This document shows, piece after piece, positions 1-13,190 of a DNA stretch of 64,000 nucleotides; position 1 is the first letter of the stretch; every line of letters begins with the position of its first letter. This DNA is from Ophthalmolycus amberensis. Lineage: Eukaryota > Chordata > Actinopteri > Perciformes > Zoarcidae. The stretch is taken from contig JAFEUB010001117.1 in assembly GCA_024529925.1 (NCBI GenBank), positions 248,001 to 312,000 on the forward strand. Direction: 5' to 3'. The notes under the pieces were generated by a model that was given only the letters and a program-made list of their open reading frames with translations, did not search any database and was not told where the DNA came from. The position numbers were made by a program, and so were the translations under genes.

Positions 1-323
1 GATCAACAAGAATCTAGTTCATCTAGTTCCCTCTTGGTACATTATGTAAATCGACAACAAACACAAACTGAATATTATTGTTGAACAGCTACAGTTGCTA
101 GGCTACAAGGACAAAAGAAAAAAAAGAGTTTGCCAACTTTTGTTCAGAAGTATCGCACGAATATATTCTTAAATAAACTGGGCGTATACAGTTGTTGTTG
201 ATGATAACGAAGAATCTTTTAATCGTAAGAGGAAACTAGACAACATTATCTTTAAGCCTCATAAATTCATGTTTTAAGTTAATTGTGTTCTAAATAAAAG
301 ACTTCGTTCTTCTCACGTCTTAC

Positions 324-3300
324 CATCTGATAATATGAAACCAGAGACAGCACATTCTCGTAGTGGTTGGCCTTACACATCTTCCTACACACCTCAGGAT
401 CCGCATCAGTCTGAAAAATAACACCGCTTTTAGTTGTAAACGCGCTGACATAACAACATCATAGCTATGCAACTTCCTAATCTATGGCACAGTCGTGGTC
501 CCTGCACACAGCAGAGGAGGATTATGAAGCCCATGGACAACGCGTCTGGACATCTCATCCCTGAGGTTCGGGACAAACTGCCAACAAAGAATATTTGGCA
601 GCCTGAAGCGTTTGCAGACTCAGTCTTTAAACACACTGTTGGATTTGTAAAGTCGTCTGAGCCGGTCTGATCCCATCAAACGTGTCTGGTATTTATAGCA
701 CGACAGCTGGACGGGTCCTGTGTTCAACGTTTTATATCAATATGAGGATAAACCGCTGACTCATGTCTAATAACGTGTGTTGAATTAGTGACTTAATGGG
801 TTTTCAGCTTTCATTGAAAACTGTAATATAAAACATGTTATATTACTGTGCATATTAATACAAAATGACTGTGTTTATAAGCTGGTTTATGAACATTATG
901 GGCGCAGGGGTTATGTTTTCGGGTTGTCCGTCCGTCCGGTCAATTCTCGTGAACAGTTTGACAGACATGGATGTAAACATGACAACCACGTGGTGGTAGT
1001 GTTAGTGTGTTGATGTTATTCCTGTTTTGAGTTCTTGTGTTACTATCCTGCTTGTTTGATATTCAAGGTGTGTAATGTGTATTACAGATTTTTACTGTGT
1101 ATCACTTTGCAACCTTTATTTTGAAAGGTGCCATATAAATAAATCCTGACCTACTTATGACTGACAGACATACATATCTGTGAAATCTATCTTTTCAACT
1201 GTGACACAGTCAGTCAGGATTTAAGTTACATCTTCTTACACTTCAGAAAACAGACACCTCGCAGACTTACATAACTAGTTATAGACTTGAATTGTTTCAA
1301 GAGTTCACTCAGGGTTCTCACGCGAATGAACTATATTGCGATCTGAAAGGCTTAGTTATACTCAGGATCATATTAACGTCCAAATGGTAGTTGACGTACA
1401 GCAGTATTTTGAATAGGCTGCTCTCGGTTTTGTTGTGATGTTACTTAATATGTGCTTGTTGGTTTGTTTTGCCTGCAAAGGTTTAAGGTTTGTGATTCAA
1501 CTCTGGATAGGACCAATGGTTTTAAATGTGTGTTGGGCAATGTTGAGAGAGTTGGATAATAATGAATGGGGCGTCCTGTTCAAAACAATAAACGAGACTT
1601 CCACAGAGAGGAACATATTAGTGTGTGATGTGATCCGTCTGTCTGTCATACCAACTAGATCATCACCGAAATAGTCCTGGAAAAAGATCTCTAGAAATGA
1701 GCAGGAGCGCGGCCACTGCATCGTACCAGTATCTTCAGCAGCTCCTCCAGGTAGCAGGCGATGAGAGCGAGGTCTTCATGAAGCGCCCAGCTACGCTGCT
1801 GAGAATCGTCCCGGTGTCGGGCGAGGTCGCTGAAGATCACCTCCAGCCTCTGTTCATCGTGACACACCTGTCCCTGCGGCAGCGCTGCACTCAAATCCTA
1901 CAGAGACAGAAAAACATCATGACACTCCTATTTCTGCTACAACTGGAAATACCAGTCGAGAGGAACATTTAGTACTCTGTCATACAGAGCAGCTGCTTCA
2001 CTTAGGTCTGGTGACCATTTCCTGTGGGTTTGTCACTTTGAACGAGCCCTTTCACATTTAATGATAAAATCAAAAGATTGATTACAGCAGCTTTAAAGGA
2101 CAATACCGGTGTTTTTAAAAGTTTGTGTCAATCATATTGGATGCTTCTCTGCTCTACATCTGTGTCTGCATGCAGCAGCGTAGTTTGAGAAGAGGCTATT
2201 CTCTGTAATTCATTTCTTAAAGGATTAAAAGACAACATGTACAGGCTGGAACGTTACCAGAGCTACAACCTTCAATTTGGTTTTGTCTAAAACTCCTTGT
2301 GTCAAACTGAGTGTTTCCCATCTAAAAGCACACTGAGGAGACCTCTAGCAGACCACAGAGTATTCAGGCTTTACAATCGGATGAGCGGGGAGGAAGTGTG
2401 CACACGTGTCACCATGTAAATACAGCATGCAGCCAACAGAGCTTTCAGCATCTGCTGTTTGAGGTTACATGTCACACTGCCCACTATTGACCACCTTACA
2501 CCGAGAGTAAGAAACACAAATGTCTGCCAGGAAAGAATCAGCAGTTCCTTTCAAGCTTAGTCAAGCATGAAAACAGGAAATGAGCGAGTGATACTGTCAG
2601 ACCTGTCACCCCCGAGTCTCAAAACGACTCTGAGAAATGTCAGCTAAATGAAGACTGAGCTGTAACTCTAAACCACACCGGTGTTCTCCTTTAAGCTGGC
2701 GGGGCTGCAGGTTTCTGAATCCACATGATGACAAATCTGACCTTGCTCTTCACCAGCGAGAGGAGAACTTGCTCCAAATCAGAGGAGGCTTGAGGCAAGG
2801 CCGTCTGCAGATGGCCGACCACCACGCCTACAGCGACCCGCGACAGCTCGTAACTCAAGCCCGTGTTCTTCCGTACCAGCTCGATCAGCTCGGCCCCGAT
2901 AGTCATGGGAACCGGCTCAGGAGTTGTGGGGCTGCCAGGAGGGCTTTCAGCAATGGAAGGGGGGGCAACAGGCCATTCAGTTTCCGGCTGCTCCTCCCTA
3001 GCGGGCTGCGAAGGAGGTGGGGTGACATGGGGAGGCTGTGGAGCCGGGCTCTTCTTTGCAGGAGCTGGCTGAGGAGGAGAGTCGGAGGGAAGCACGTCTG
3101 GAGGCGGCGCGGTGGGCTTCACACGGGACGGCACAGGAGGAGGGGGGGTGCTGGAAACGCTTGGCAAGCTGACATCGGAGGAGACCAGTGAGTGGGAGGA
3201 GCCAGACTCTAGAGAGGTGGTGCTGATCGTGAGGGAGGGAGCAGGGGACGGAGGAAGAGAGGACAATCTGGAGGGGACCTCTGGCTCCGCTGAGGGAGGG

Positions 3301-5679
3301 AGGGAGGGGGAGAGAGAGAGAGAGAGAGAGCTCCAGTTACAGAGAGGAGAGTGAACAGGAATGACCTGACTAAGAATAGAGTGTGTTTGTGAAATATAGA
3401 GAGCTGCAAAAACACTGTGCTGTAATCTATGGGTCTGTAACAAACTTGATGAGTGATGTTGTGAATACTGTTTGATGCGTCCACATCGCTGCTCTCCGAG
3501 TTCTCACCTGGACGTCGGCCGTTGCGCTGCTTCTCAGGGGGAGGTGGGGTGATCGGAGCCGCTCGTCGAGGTTGAGGAGGCACCTACAGGAGGTGAAATT
3601 GATTATATACAGGCTGGTTTGAGGACATATTGTGTGTGTGTGCATTGTTCTATACGCACAACTTGAGCATGTTTAATTGTTTCTGCTGTCAGAGAAACGT
3701 TCCTGGGAGATGTCAGGGTGGTTTAACCTCTCTCAAGATCTATTCTGTAACACATCTAACACTCCTGATATTGTTCTTTTTAATCAGTAAAGGCTGAAGA
3801 GATATTTTAATCCTACTGGGTCGTGTTTTTGACTTGTACGTGGATGAAACCTTTTCGGATGAACTGATGAAGTACTAGTCCTTGCCTGCAAAGATTTGTG
3901 AGCGAGGATATTAATGTAGATTACTGGGGTTCAACAGGCAGCCTTAAGCATGTCCACATGCTGAGCATTAATGAGTTACAATTTCAAACAAACTTTATTT
4001 ATTCAGCATGTTTCGAAACAGACGTTTGAAGTGCTTTACAGGAACAGACAGATGACAATATGTAGGCTTTGAACTTTTTGCTGCTCATAAGTATGAAAAA
4101 TGTATATAAGCTCGCTGAATACTTGAAGCCTGCATATTTGAACCTAATTGGTGGCTTCAAATAAAATATTTAACTGCGTACTGTGTGGGTGCGTTACCTG
4201 ATAAAAGCCCTGCTCTGCCTGTATGTTGTCCACGCTTCCGGACAACGGCACGCTCCCCTGTCGTCCGTAGTCTCGGTTGAGGCCGTTGGGCGGAGGAGGA
4301 GTCTGACTGAGAGATATTTCGCTGCTGGAGGATGGGAGGCCTTGTTTGAGACCGGAGGACTGAGGAGCTTCGTCGCGTGAGCGTCTCTTTTCTGTGATGG
4401 ATCAACTTCCTGCAACAGAAGAGAATAATGATTTATACAACATGCCAGAATCAATAGATTATCTTGTGACGTGCATTTCGACTCACTGAAGAACATCTCT
4501 CTGTTCCAGATTGTATTTGCCTCCGTTTTTTAGGGCCACGTTGTGGATCCCTTCGATTGCTCTGTCGATCGACTGCAACACCTCATCCTGCTCTGGCGCC
4601 TACAAGAGAAAGAAAGAGAAAGTAGGGGGGCAAATTAAATATGAATTGACATAACCATACAACTTTAAGCAGAATCGAACAGACTTGTGGCTCGGGGGCA
4701 TGCGTGACTCCAGGCAGAAACAAACGAGGGCGGTTATCTAACAGAAACAGCCTTTTGAACAGTGACACACATGCTCAGTGAGGCCTCACATTGAGGCTCA
4801 TTAAACCTGCACAGCCAATGTCATTAACAACAGGAGGGAGCATTCCTATCCTGCCAGCGTGTGGTTTCACAAAATACATGCTCTGACTAGTTCACCCTAT
4901 GGATCCTTGGAATAAGGAGTCTCCTGACTCACATGTGGGTGTGTCTGAGAGAAAAGCCATGTGGAAGCTACTTGTTCAACAATAACAAGGATAGTTGAGA
5001 ATGATTCTTATAATAATAATAATAATAATAATATTAATAAAATAGAGATGTCGTCCCAGGAGCAGAAGAGTTTGATTTGAGCAGAAACAATGTCTCCCTG
5101 TCTTGCTGGTCTTTGGTCCTGGGGTCTGTCCGGTCTGATTTCCTACACTATATCATCCCATCCTGTCATATCTCACGTCCTTCCCTACATCTCCTCTCTG
5201 TCGCAGTGAGCAGCTGCAGTGCAGAAGGCTTGGTTGTCTCCACTCAATGCAACGTTTCCAATAATTTATGGTTTCTTCTAAGAGTGCATTTTCTCTTCCT
5301 GACAATAATCAGCAGTGAGCTTCAACACTGCAGTACACACAGTACAGTTACTACATGGGATCTGTCTCTCTCGACCCAATCAATTCAACCCTCAACGTCA
5401 CTACGCATTCGCCAGATTCCACTTCACCCCCAGGATGCGACATGGTCACTGCTCGTTATTCATTGAGACAAAAAGAGAAACAAGCCCAGGTCGGGGATCG
5501 GTGTTTACCTGTATTTTTTCGATGTATGACGATGGGATGTAGCCTGTTTCCCCCGAGCTGCAGCGGGACCCCAGCCACCAGTGTTTGTGGCTCCTCTCCA
5601 GGATTAGGAAGCTTTCTCCGGCCGCGAAGTGCAGCGAGTTGGGCTCCACGGATCGGAAGGCGTACAGAGACCGGTACAT
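324..5679 (-). CDS. nckipsd: NCK-interacting protein with SH3 domain (SPIN90/WISH), 3'-truncated by window edge
   Basis: An SH3 adaptor that links NCK, N-WASP and Arp2/3 signalling to actin assembly. Coding exons on the minus strand: 5679-5509, 4599-4487, 4409-4198, 3583-3508, 3289-2742, 1897-1727 and 410-324; the remaining C-terminal exons lie left of position 1. The start at 5679 gives MYRSLYAFRS, followed by a full SH3 domain (residues 1-57: ALYAF, HWWL, GYIPSSYI). Next come the HHRKETL segment, a proline/serine-rich middle with PPQPRRAAP, and the start of the conserved C-terminal leucine-rich region (RLEVIF, QQRSWAL, TDADPEVC). All junctions fit GT-AG, and phases agree except in exon 3 (4198-4409), which carries one base too many. 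It begins in the frame of KLIHHRKETL and ends in the frame of EQGFYQ, so the gene as sequenced is frameshifted near 4370. Identification is firm; whether the break is biological or an assembly error is open. Confidence 0.93.
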
Positions 5680-6530
5680 ACTTTACTTAGACTTTCACGC
5701 GCCGAAATGACCCGAAACAGCTGGAGAACCGGTTATGGAGACAAGGAGTCTCGGAGGGGTGAATATGTGTGCAGTGAGAGGGGATTTAAAGAGTCTATGA
5801 AGGCATGTCCCCGGTGGATCGTCGCTGTCTATTTACAATGTAGCTCCTCGGATCATCTGACCTGTGACTGTTGCCAGTCAACACCGCAGGGGGCGCTGTT
5901 TCCCCGTGAACACGCCCACAGACATTTTAATCAAAGCCAGAGCCCGACGATCACTGTGCAGCTGCATCACCATACGATTTCATCAAAAACATCAAAATCA
6001 TTCATGTATTTTTATACAGGGATGATACATTATTTTACTGTGCGAAATGTGTCCAAATTTACAGTCTTACATTTCACTTTCTTTATTTGGATGAGGTGGA
6101 CCTTTGAGAGACAAACATAAGTCTTTCCAAAATGTGCAAATACGCTTAAATATAACTGTTCAACAGATTCAGCATATATAAATTATTGTGAAGTCCAAAT
6201 CGAAACGTTAATTAAAGCAAAGCACCCCGAGTCTTCAGATGCACTTCTATAGGTTTGATCAAATAAATAATGACACATTTTAATGTGCAACATATGACAT
6301 CAGTTGCTTTAGTAGCTGAGCATTTAGATGGTGAAATCAGATAACTTCATCTAAAAATAGAGTTGCACACATCCATGGTGAATACAAGTTATTCAACAGT
6401 AAATGACCAGTTCGTAAAGCGTGTTGAACCTGAAATAAAACATGTTCGATTTAGCGTTACACGACACCGGAAGCCAGCGGCTGGTGTTACACAGAACTTT
6501 GTCCCCCGCCGGTTGGTGAATTCTGTCAAC
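5680..6530. promoter_or_regulatory. Shared upstream region of nckipsd and ndufaf3
   Basis: These 850 bases separate two divergent start codons and hold both 5' UTRs and presumably both promoters. An ETS/GABP-type motif ACCGGAAGC sits at 6466-6474, 57 bases before the ndufaf3 start, which is a common arrangement for mitochondrial-protein genes. The minus-strand side has no obvious TATA box near 5700-5800. Promoter function is inferred from position. Confidence 0.5.
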
Positions 6531-9500
6531 ATGGCCAGCGCGGTGTGTACCAGATTCCTCCTGCAGAGATCAACACAGGGGTTTCTCTTCTCGTGCAGAG
6601 CAGGACCCGCTTTCTCAAGGTGTGGTAGTTTATCAATTCAAGTCTTGTGATTCATTTAAACTGAAGATTTAAACCATGTGGGGTCGCTTAAGCAACTATC
6701 TCCTTTTTGTCTTTCCTCACCTCTGTGTGGAGACGAGGACATGAAGAAGTTATGGTCATGAAATACCTCCACTATCACAGGAGTCGAATACAATTTGTAT
6801 TCAACGGAGGCAATGCTGCTCTAGAGACATATCTTGTCTTGTAGCATTATTCCCACAATTAAAAATATGTCATTAATACAATCAGTATCACAGTCATGTT
6901 CTTTTACAATGTGTCGATCATATTATGTCATGGGAGCACACGTTCTTCTCTTGACTTCCTGTGTGTTAGATTGCATCCTTTTTGCACCAGTGTGGTTCCT
7001 TCTGTGACGTGAGAATTCACCCCCGGGTTGAGATAAAGTAGTCCATCCATCCAACTATCTAAGCATCATTTTAATTATAGATTTATCATTATCATCATAT
7101 CTTTTTCATTAATTGATTCATCATTTAGTCAAAACATGACAGACATTTGTGAGTAGGCATACAGTGTGTGTGTGTGTGTGTTCATTGGTCACAGCTGTCA
7201 ACATTTTAGGTGCAAAACAACGATGATAAACAGTCAGAGAGCACCTGAAAGAGAGAGAGAGAGAGATTAACAGAAACCTAAAATCTGCTATATTTGTATG
7301 TATTTTAATTAACAAAAAAGTTTCTTTTGTCCATAATTCCACCATCACCGATCCTGAAGGCCGTTTTATCATTATAAACATATCCATCAACAATAGTCCA
7401 GTCACAATCTGTAATGTTTATGGCCCAAACACTGATGACCCATCCTTTTTTCGTAATTTTTTTTTATCCTTCTCAAACATTTGTAACTGCCCAGTCATAA
7501 TAGGAGGTGATTTCAACACAGTTATCGACCCATCAGTGGACAGATCTAAAAATCCAAATAATAAGCGTACCTGGCAATCCACAGACATGATAAAACAGTT
7601 CATGAGTGATTTTGGTCTTGGCGATATTTGGCGATTACAGCACCCAAACTCAAGAGAATACTCATTCTTCTCACCAGTTCACCACTCATACTCACGCATT
7701 GACTTCTTCCTCAACAGCAATTTAATCATATCTAATATTTCAGACTCGAAGATCCATCCTATCATTATTAGCGACCATGCTCCCGTAACATTTATTTGGA
7801 ACAGAGTTACCCTACATAAACCTATCACTAGATGGCGCTTCAATACATCTCTTCTCAAAGACCCTCAGTTTGATAGTCTTATTAAAAAAGAGTGGGCGTC
7901 CTTCTTAGAAATAAATGATTCCCCAGAGTCATCACCAACCCTTCTGTGGGAAACATGGAAAGCAGTTTTTAGAGGAATAATCATCTCATTCTCTGTTTAC
8001 AAAAAAAAGAAAGAAAAACAACAAGAATCTGAACTGGAACAACAAATCAACCGACTCGAAACCATTAATGAAAGTAACCCAACAACGGAAACCCAGAACG
8101 AATTAAGAAAGTACAAATTCCAAATAAATGAAATTATAAATAATAAAACTCAATTCCTGATACACAGACTTAGACAAGAAAATTTTCACCATCGCAATAA
8201 ATCCGGTAAATATCTGGCAAATCAAATTAAACGAAATAAAGAAAAAACAACAATCTCAATCATCAAGGACTCTGCAGGGAAGCCCACAAATTCACCCGAT
8301 GAAATAAAGAAAATCTTCAGAAGTTTTTATGCCAATCTATATTCATCTAAAAATAACCCAAATCAAGAAGACATTAATTCATTTCTCAACAGCATTGATT
8401 TACCACAGCTTAACAAAGAACAAATCAACATACTTGACTCACCATTAACACAGGACGAACTTTTTACTGCCCTCAATCTTATGCCCAATAACAAAGCACC
8501 AGGTCCCGATGGCTTCCCAGCTGAGTTCTATAAACACTTCTGGTTCATTCTAGCTCCACTCTTTAACAAAATGATAACTGAAATAAAACAAAATTTGCAA
8601 TTTCCAGCCAACATGAACACAGCCAGTATATCACTCCTCCTCAAACCAAACAAAGATCCAACTCTTCCTTCTAGTTACCGTCCCATTTCTCTTCTCAATG
8701 TAGATATTAAAATCATCACTAAGGCATTAACTCATAGATTAGACAAAGTCACTCCATCCATAATTCATCCAGATCAAACCGGCTTTATCAAAGGTAGACA
8801 TTCATCCACTAACACACGCAGACTGTTTAATTTAATCAATTACTCATCATTACAACAAACTGGTACCATCATAGCCTCCTTGGATGCAGAAAAAGCCTTC
8901 GACAGAGTAAACTGGACATTTCTCACAAGCACATTACAAAGATTTGGCTTTGGGGAATCATTTATTAACTGGGTTAAAATTCTATATACTTCACCGTCAG
9001 CCACTGTCATCACTAATGGACAACCTCACAAGCTTCACACTGCACAGGGGGACTAGGCAAGGATGCCCACTCTCTCCCTCACTTTTCACCATTTTCATTG
9101 AACCGTTAGCTGCAGCTATTCGTCAGAACATCTACATAAAAGGAATTCAAACACTCAACACCCATCACAAGATCAGTCTCTATGCAGATGATATATTGCT
9201 CTTCCTACAAAACCCCTACTCATCACTACAGGAAACTATTAAAGTCATGGAATCATTCTCTAATATCTCCGACTACTCCATTAACTAGAGTAAATCATCC
9301 ATCCTTCCATTAGATAGTAACAGTTGGGATGGGGCAGCCCATACACCACCTATCCCTTTCTGCACAGGTGCCATCACGTATTTGGGAATACATATTTCCC
9401 CCAGGCTGTCAGAGCTGTTCACACTCAACTTCACTCCATTACTTAAAACAATAAATGACGACCTCCTCCGCTGGATGAACCTACCATTATCACTCATGGG

Positions 9501-12500
9501 CAGAATAGCTACAGTTAAAATGACAATACTTCCTAAAATAAATTACCTATTCACAATGATACCATCTCAACCCACCCACTCCTGGTTCAAGTCGCTTGAC
9601 TCAATCGTTACTCAATTCTACTGGAAAAATAAAACGCCAAGAATTAAACTGGCCACTCTACAAAAACCAAAAACACAAGGAGGACTTGAAGCTCCACATT
9701 TTTTTCACTACTCTCTAGCAAATAAACTTCAGTACATTCTTAAATGGATCCACCCCAGCCAATCAGACAACACATGGTTAGATATAGAACAGACAGTTTG
9801 TAAGGACATTCAGATTTCTGACCTACCATTTTTAAGCCAATCTATCAAACGCCATCCTTGTTTCAATATACTAACAATAGCAGAAACTCTGACAGCCTGG
9901 TGGAAATTCCACAAAATCACTAACATTACTTTTGCACCTTCAAATTTTACTCCCATATGGAACATATCCTGATTTTCTAAGTCACAAGATACCTCTAAAT
10001 CTCCACACATGGTCCGCTAAAGGCATCACTCATCTGAAACACATCTTCAATAATAACACCATGGTTTCATTCCCTCACTTGGTTCAGAAGTACGGCATCA
10101 GGAGCAATCAATTTTTGGAATATCTGCAACTCAAATCATCCGTTCAATCCAAACTTAACATTAAGGCCACTAACCTAGAATTACCCCCCTCAACCTCAGA
10201 ATTAATTAATATCCCCTCTTCAAAAAAGTTAATCTCAAAAATATGTAGAGTAATATCACAGTCTGACAAAACATCATCCATACCATCAAGAAAATGGGAA
10301 TCAGACCTATCCATCACTCCTGATGCTGATTTCTGGAACCAAATCTGCAATAACTATCTACTTCATGACTAAAAATGCCAATTTACAACTAATACAGTAT
10401 AAAATACTTCACAGAATTCATTACACCGGGCAAAAAATGTTTCAAATGGGATTCACGTCAGATATCTGTCCACATTGCACTCAAAACAGCCCGGATAGCT
10501 ATGTTCACGCCACCTGGCACTGCACACCAGTTAATCACTTTTGGGAAGAAATAACTGAGTCACTGTCTGTCTTCCTGGGCTGCCTCGTCCCTTTATCCCC
10601 TTCACTGTGCTTACTAGGAGACATCTCAACAATACATCTGAGTAAAACAAACCGCAAATTGCTCCTTGTGGCCCTAACTATCGCCAAGAAAACTATCCTC
10701 ATGAACTGGAAATCAAGGAATAATACACACATCGCACACTGGAGAAACTTAATGATAGAGTATATTTCAATGGAAAATCTAACCTCATCCATCATATACA
10801 ATACAACAGAACACCATTCCACCTGGTCATCCCTCACTATGTTTCTGCAAACGTGACACCACCCATTCTATTAATATTGAAATATGTATAGTATATATAC
10901 CGGTGTATATATTATTTTTTTTTTTGTGTATTTTTTTACTATTATTGATTTCTGTTTTGTTTTTCTTGCCGGACAACCAATTGAAACCCACGTACATGCA
11001 TACATGAACATCTATATGCACACATACTTACCTGTTTTTCATTTTTTCATTATTTTTTTTTTTGGTTTGTTGTGTTTTTTTTAAATTTATTTATTTTATT
11101 ATTATTATTATTTTTATATATTTTTCCCTCCATCTCAAAAGGCTCAAGGACATTCTCACACACATACACACACACACGCACACATACACACACACTGACT
11201 ATATGATATTTGCTGGCTTTTATCCCACTGTTCTTGTCATCCTCTTGTTGTTATGTCTATGTATTGTCTTAATATTGTCTCGTGTCTTTCAATAAAAAAC
11301 TTATAAAAAAATAAAATTAAAAATATCTGCTATATTTGTGTTATTTTGTTAGCATTTAGTTTTGCATTCCAGTTGTTGCTTCCTGTTATTGATTGCTGCA
11401 TTGTTTTGATAAGATGCATATCTGATTCAGAATCAGAACTGTTTATTGCCAAGTACTTTACACATGCAAGGAATTTAACTAGGTGAATGGTGCACTACAA
11501 TAACCACAGTGCAATAATCGAGACATCATTTAAAATCAGGTTGGTCGTCTGTTGCAGATTACATATATATTATTTTGAGATCAGACATGTTGAAGGAGCA
11601 GTGTGCTGATTCTGACATCTCCTATGTGGAGTTTTTGTTTTAACGTTTGTGCTTTTTCCCCCCTTTCATTACAACTCCACGATTCCCTTTAGGAACAAGC
11701 ATCAAGCTCATTTGCACACCAGACAGTATCTCATTCGTTACATTCAGTTTCCAGGAGTCCTCTGCTTAGCTGCTTTACAAACCAGCTGGCGAGGCAGCAG
11801 TTCTCAAGAAAGTGCAGCGCATCACATCTCAAAAACAAAAAGTTGCTGAGCTCAGGCTAAAATTAGCTGCAGCTCTGTAGATGAGCAGAAATGTTTGTTT
11901 CTTGGCTGCCTCTTTTCTGCAGGAACAGGCCTAAAGCGTTTGGCCGTCATCTCTGTCAGGTGGTTGGCATTGGATTTGTTGGCTTTGAAACTGGGCCACA
12001 TGGCAAAAGTTCTGCAGTGCAGCAGCCTCTTTTTTGTGAAATGTTAAGTGATGGAGAATGTATAGAGATAAGACCAGTGCAACAAATACATAACTACAGA
12101 GCACTCTTTGCACTATTAATACTCACAATAAATAATAGAAATGACCTGTTTTTTGTACTTAATATGGCATTGGTTGTAATTAGTTTACCTGTCTTTTGTT
12201 GCAGCCCATTTCTGTGCCGTGCACATAGATTGGGACCCAGCGATGATGAAATGTACCAACGTACCTCGGTGTCCGTCATGCAGAAGGAGCCGGGCAGCGG
12301 GGTGATGATCCACAGCTACAGTTCCAGAGGATTCAACATCGACGGCAACCAAGTGTTTGGGCCCTGTGCCGTACTGCCTCCTGCTATCCTCCAGTGGAAT
12401 GTGAGATCAATATCCAAAGTAGCTTCACAGTTCATAGTTTGTTGTGTTGTGTATTGCTTTGTATCATACTGAAACAACTATCTGTGTTTATTGTTTTAAA

Positions 12501-13190
12501 TCTCTCTCTCTCTCTCTCTCTCGCTCTCTCTCTGCAGGTTGGCAGTTTTGAAGACATTACAGAAGAAAGTGTCTCACTTTTCCACATGCTTGAACCAAGA
12601 ATAGGTAAAAAAATAAAAGCACACCGATGTACAGACACCAAAGTGTGACGAACAGCATTCTTCCAAAAGATTTTCACTCAGTTGGTGTTTTGACGATGGT
12701 GGTGAAAAGTGCTGGTTAACACGTTGGTCCAATGCCCCCCATTTAAGTTAATTTCCACTTCATCAGTCATTTAGGTTTATATATGGGGAATTTAACCAAA
12801 AAAAAGGTCCGGATGTAATTTGACTTATTTTCTTGCTGTTCTACAGAGATTCTCGTGCTGGGCACAGGTGCACGTGTTCAAAGAATTAAGTCCTCAGTTC
12901 TGGCTCTGCTCAAACGTAAAGGCATCGCTGTGGAGGTGCAGGACACGGTAACAGTTTGCTCAGTGTCTCATTAAAGTGCTTACATTCTTCCTGACAGCAG
13001 GAAAGACTTCCAACAACAAAAACTAATCGAGCTGCCCTCATCTACCGGTCTGTCTTCCCTTTTCATCTCTGCTGTTTTGCAGCCAAATGCATGTGCAACC
13101 TTCAACTTCCTGGCCAGTGAGCGAAGGGTGGTGGCTGCTGGTCTGATCCCTCCGCCCGTCAGCACGGCGCTGGAGGTGAGCCAGAAGTAA
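6531..13190 (+). CDS. ndufaf3: NADH dehydrogenase (complex I) assembly factor 3
   Basis: A mitochondrial protein that acts with NDUFAF4 in assembly of the Q-module of respiratory complex I. Five coding exons: 6531-6619, 12205-12400, 12538-12604, 12847-12947 and 13083-13190; phases agree throughout and predict 186 residues, close to the human 184. The first exon is basic and free of acidic residues (MASAVCTRFLLQRS), as expected for a mitochondrial presequence. The body has family landmarks: DDEMYQRT, HSYSSRGF, NQVFGPCA, the EDITEES block, VLGTGARVQR, KGIAVEVQDT, PNACATFNF and a final LIPPP. Intron 1 is 5.6 kb because an L1 element has landed in it in the sense orientation. The exon 3 acceptor (12535-12537) uses a CT microsatellite as its pyrimidine tract. 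An ATTAAA-type poly(A) candidate lies near 13453. It converges on the GDI gene. Confidence 0.95.
7283..7297. repeat. Target-site duplication, left copy
   Basis: ATCTGCTATATTTGT immediately precedes the L1 and is repeated without mismatch after its poly(A) tail. Confidence 0.93.
7299..10856 (+). pseudogene. L1 ORF2 remnant (endonuclease-reverse transcriptase), inactivated
   Basis: Reading is open from the truncation point to 9056 with the endonuclease core (GGDFN near 7505, SDHAPV near 7770) and reverse-transcriptase blocks (NNKAPGPDG near 8490, LDAEKAFDRV near 8882). Near 9020-9050 the frame shifts, so TRQGCPLSP and the YADD active site (9181-9192) lie in the +1 frame. That frame meets a TAG at 9286-9288 where the family has a tryptophan codon, resumes to 9972, shifts again near 9965, and once more near 10360. 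The last frame ends at 10856 after a C-x2-C-x9-H-x4-C motif (about 10465-10525). Three frameshifts and one nonsense codon mean this copy cannot encode a working enzyme. Confidence 0.9.
11155..11196. repeat. CA-rich microsatellite in the L1 3' region
   Basis: An interrupted run of CACA/CATA units inside the element, about 130 bases before its tail. Confidence 0.75.
11325..11339. repeat. Target-site duplication, right copy
   Basis: A perfect copy of the 15 bases at 7283-7297, directly after the A-rich L1 tail. It marks target-primed reverse transcription. Confidence 0.93.
12501..12534 (+). repeat. CT microsatellite serving as the polypyrimidine tract of ndufaf3 exon 3
   Basis: About 17 nearly pure CT units run directly into the CTGCAG acceptor at 12532-12537. 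Confidence 0.8.

Larger units (their letters stand above)
7298..11324 (+). mobile_element. 5'-truncated L1-clade LINE in ndufaf3 intron 1
   Basis: A non-LTR retrotransposon inserted in the same orientation as ndufaf3. It carries an ORF2-type endonuclease fragment, reverse transcriptase, a C-terminal Cys/His motif and an A-rich AATAAA-containing tail (11291-11324). It is flanked by a perfect 15-bp direct repeat (7283-7297 and 11325-11339), so both ends are defined: about 4.03 kb. ORF1 and the start of the endonuclease are missing, which is typical of incomplete reverse transcription. L1 clade is inferred from the NNKAPGPDG and CPHC...H...C signatures; a Tx1-like L1 subgroup is possible. Confidence 0.92.

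Noticed and set aside
467..670. 67-codon plus-strand open frame
   Set aside because: Sits in the nckipsd intron next to exon 410-324; no domain, and coding potential is not supported.
2769..3354. Several plus-strand frames of 69-140 codons
   Set aside because: Antisense shadows of the GC-rich, proline-rich nckipsd exon 3289-2742.
5629..6120. 163-codon plus-strand frame starting in the nckipsd first exon
   Set aside because: Runs antisense through the SH3 exon into the shared promoter; explained by nckipsd.
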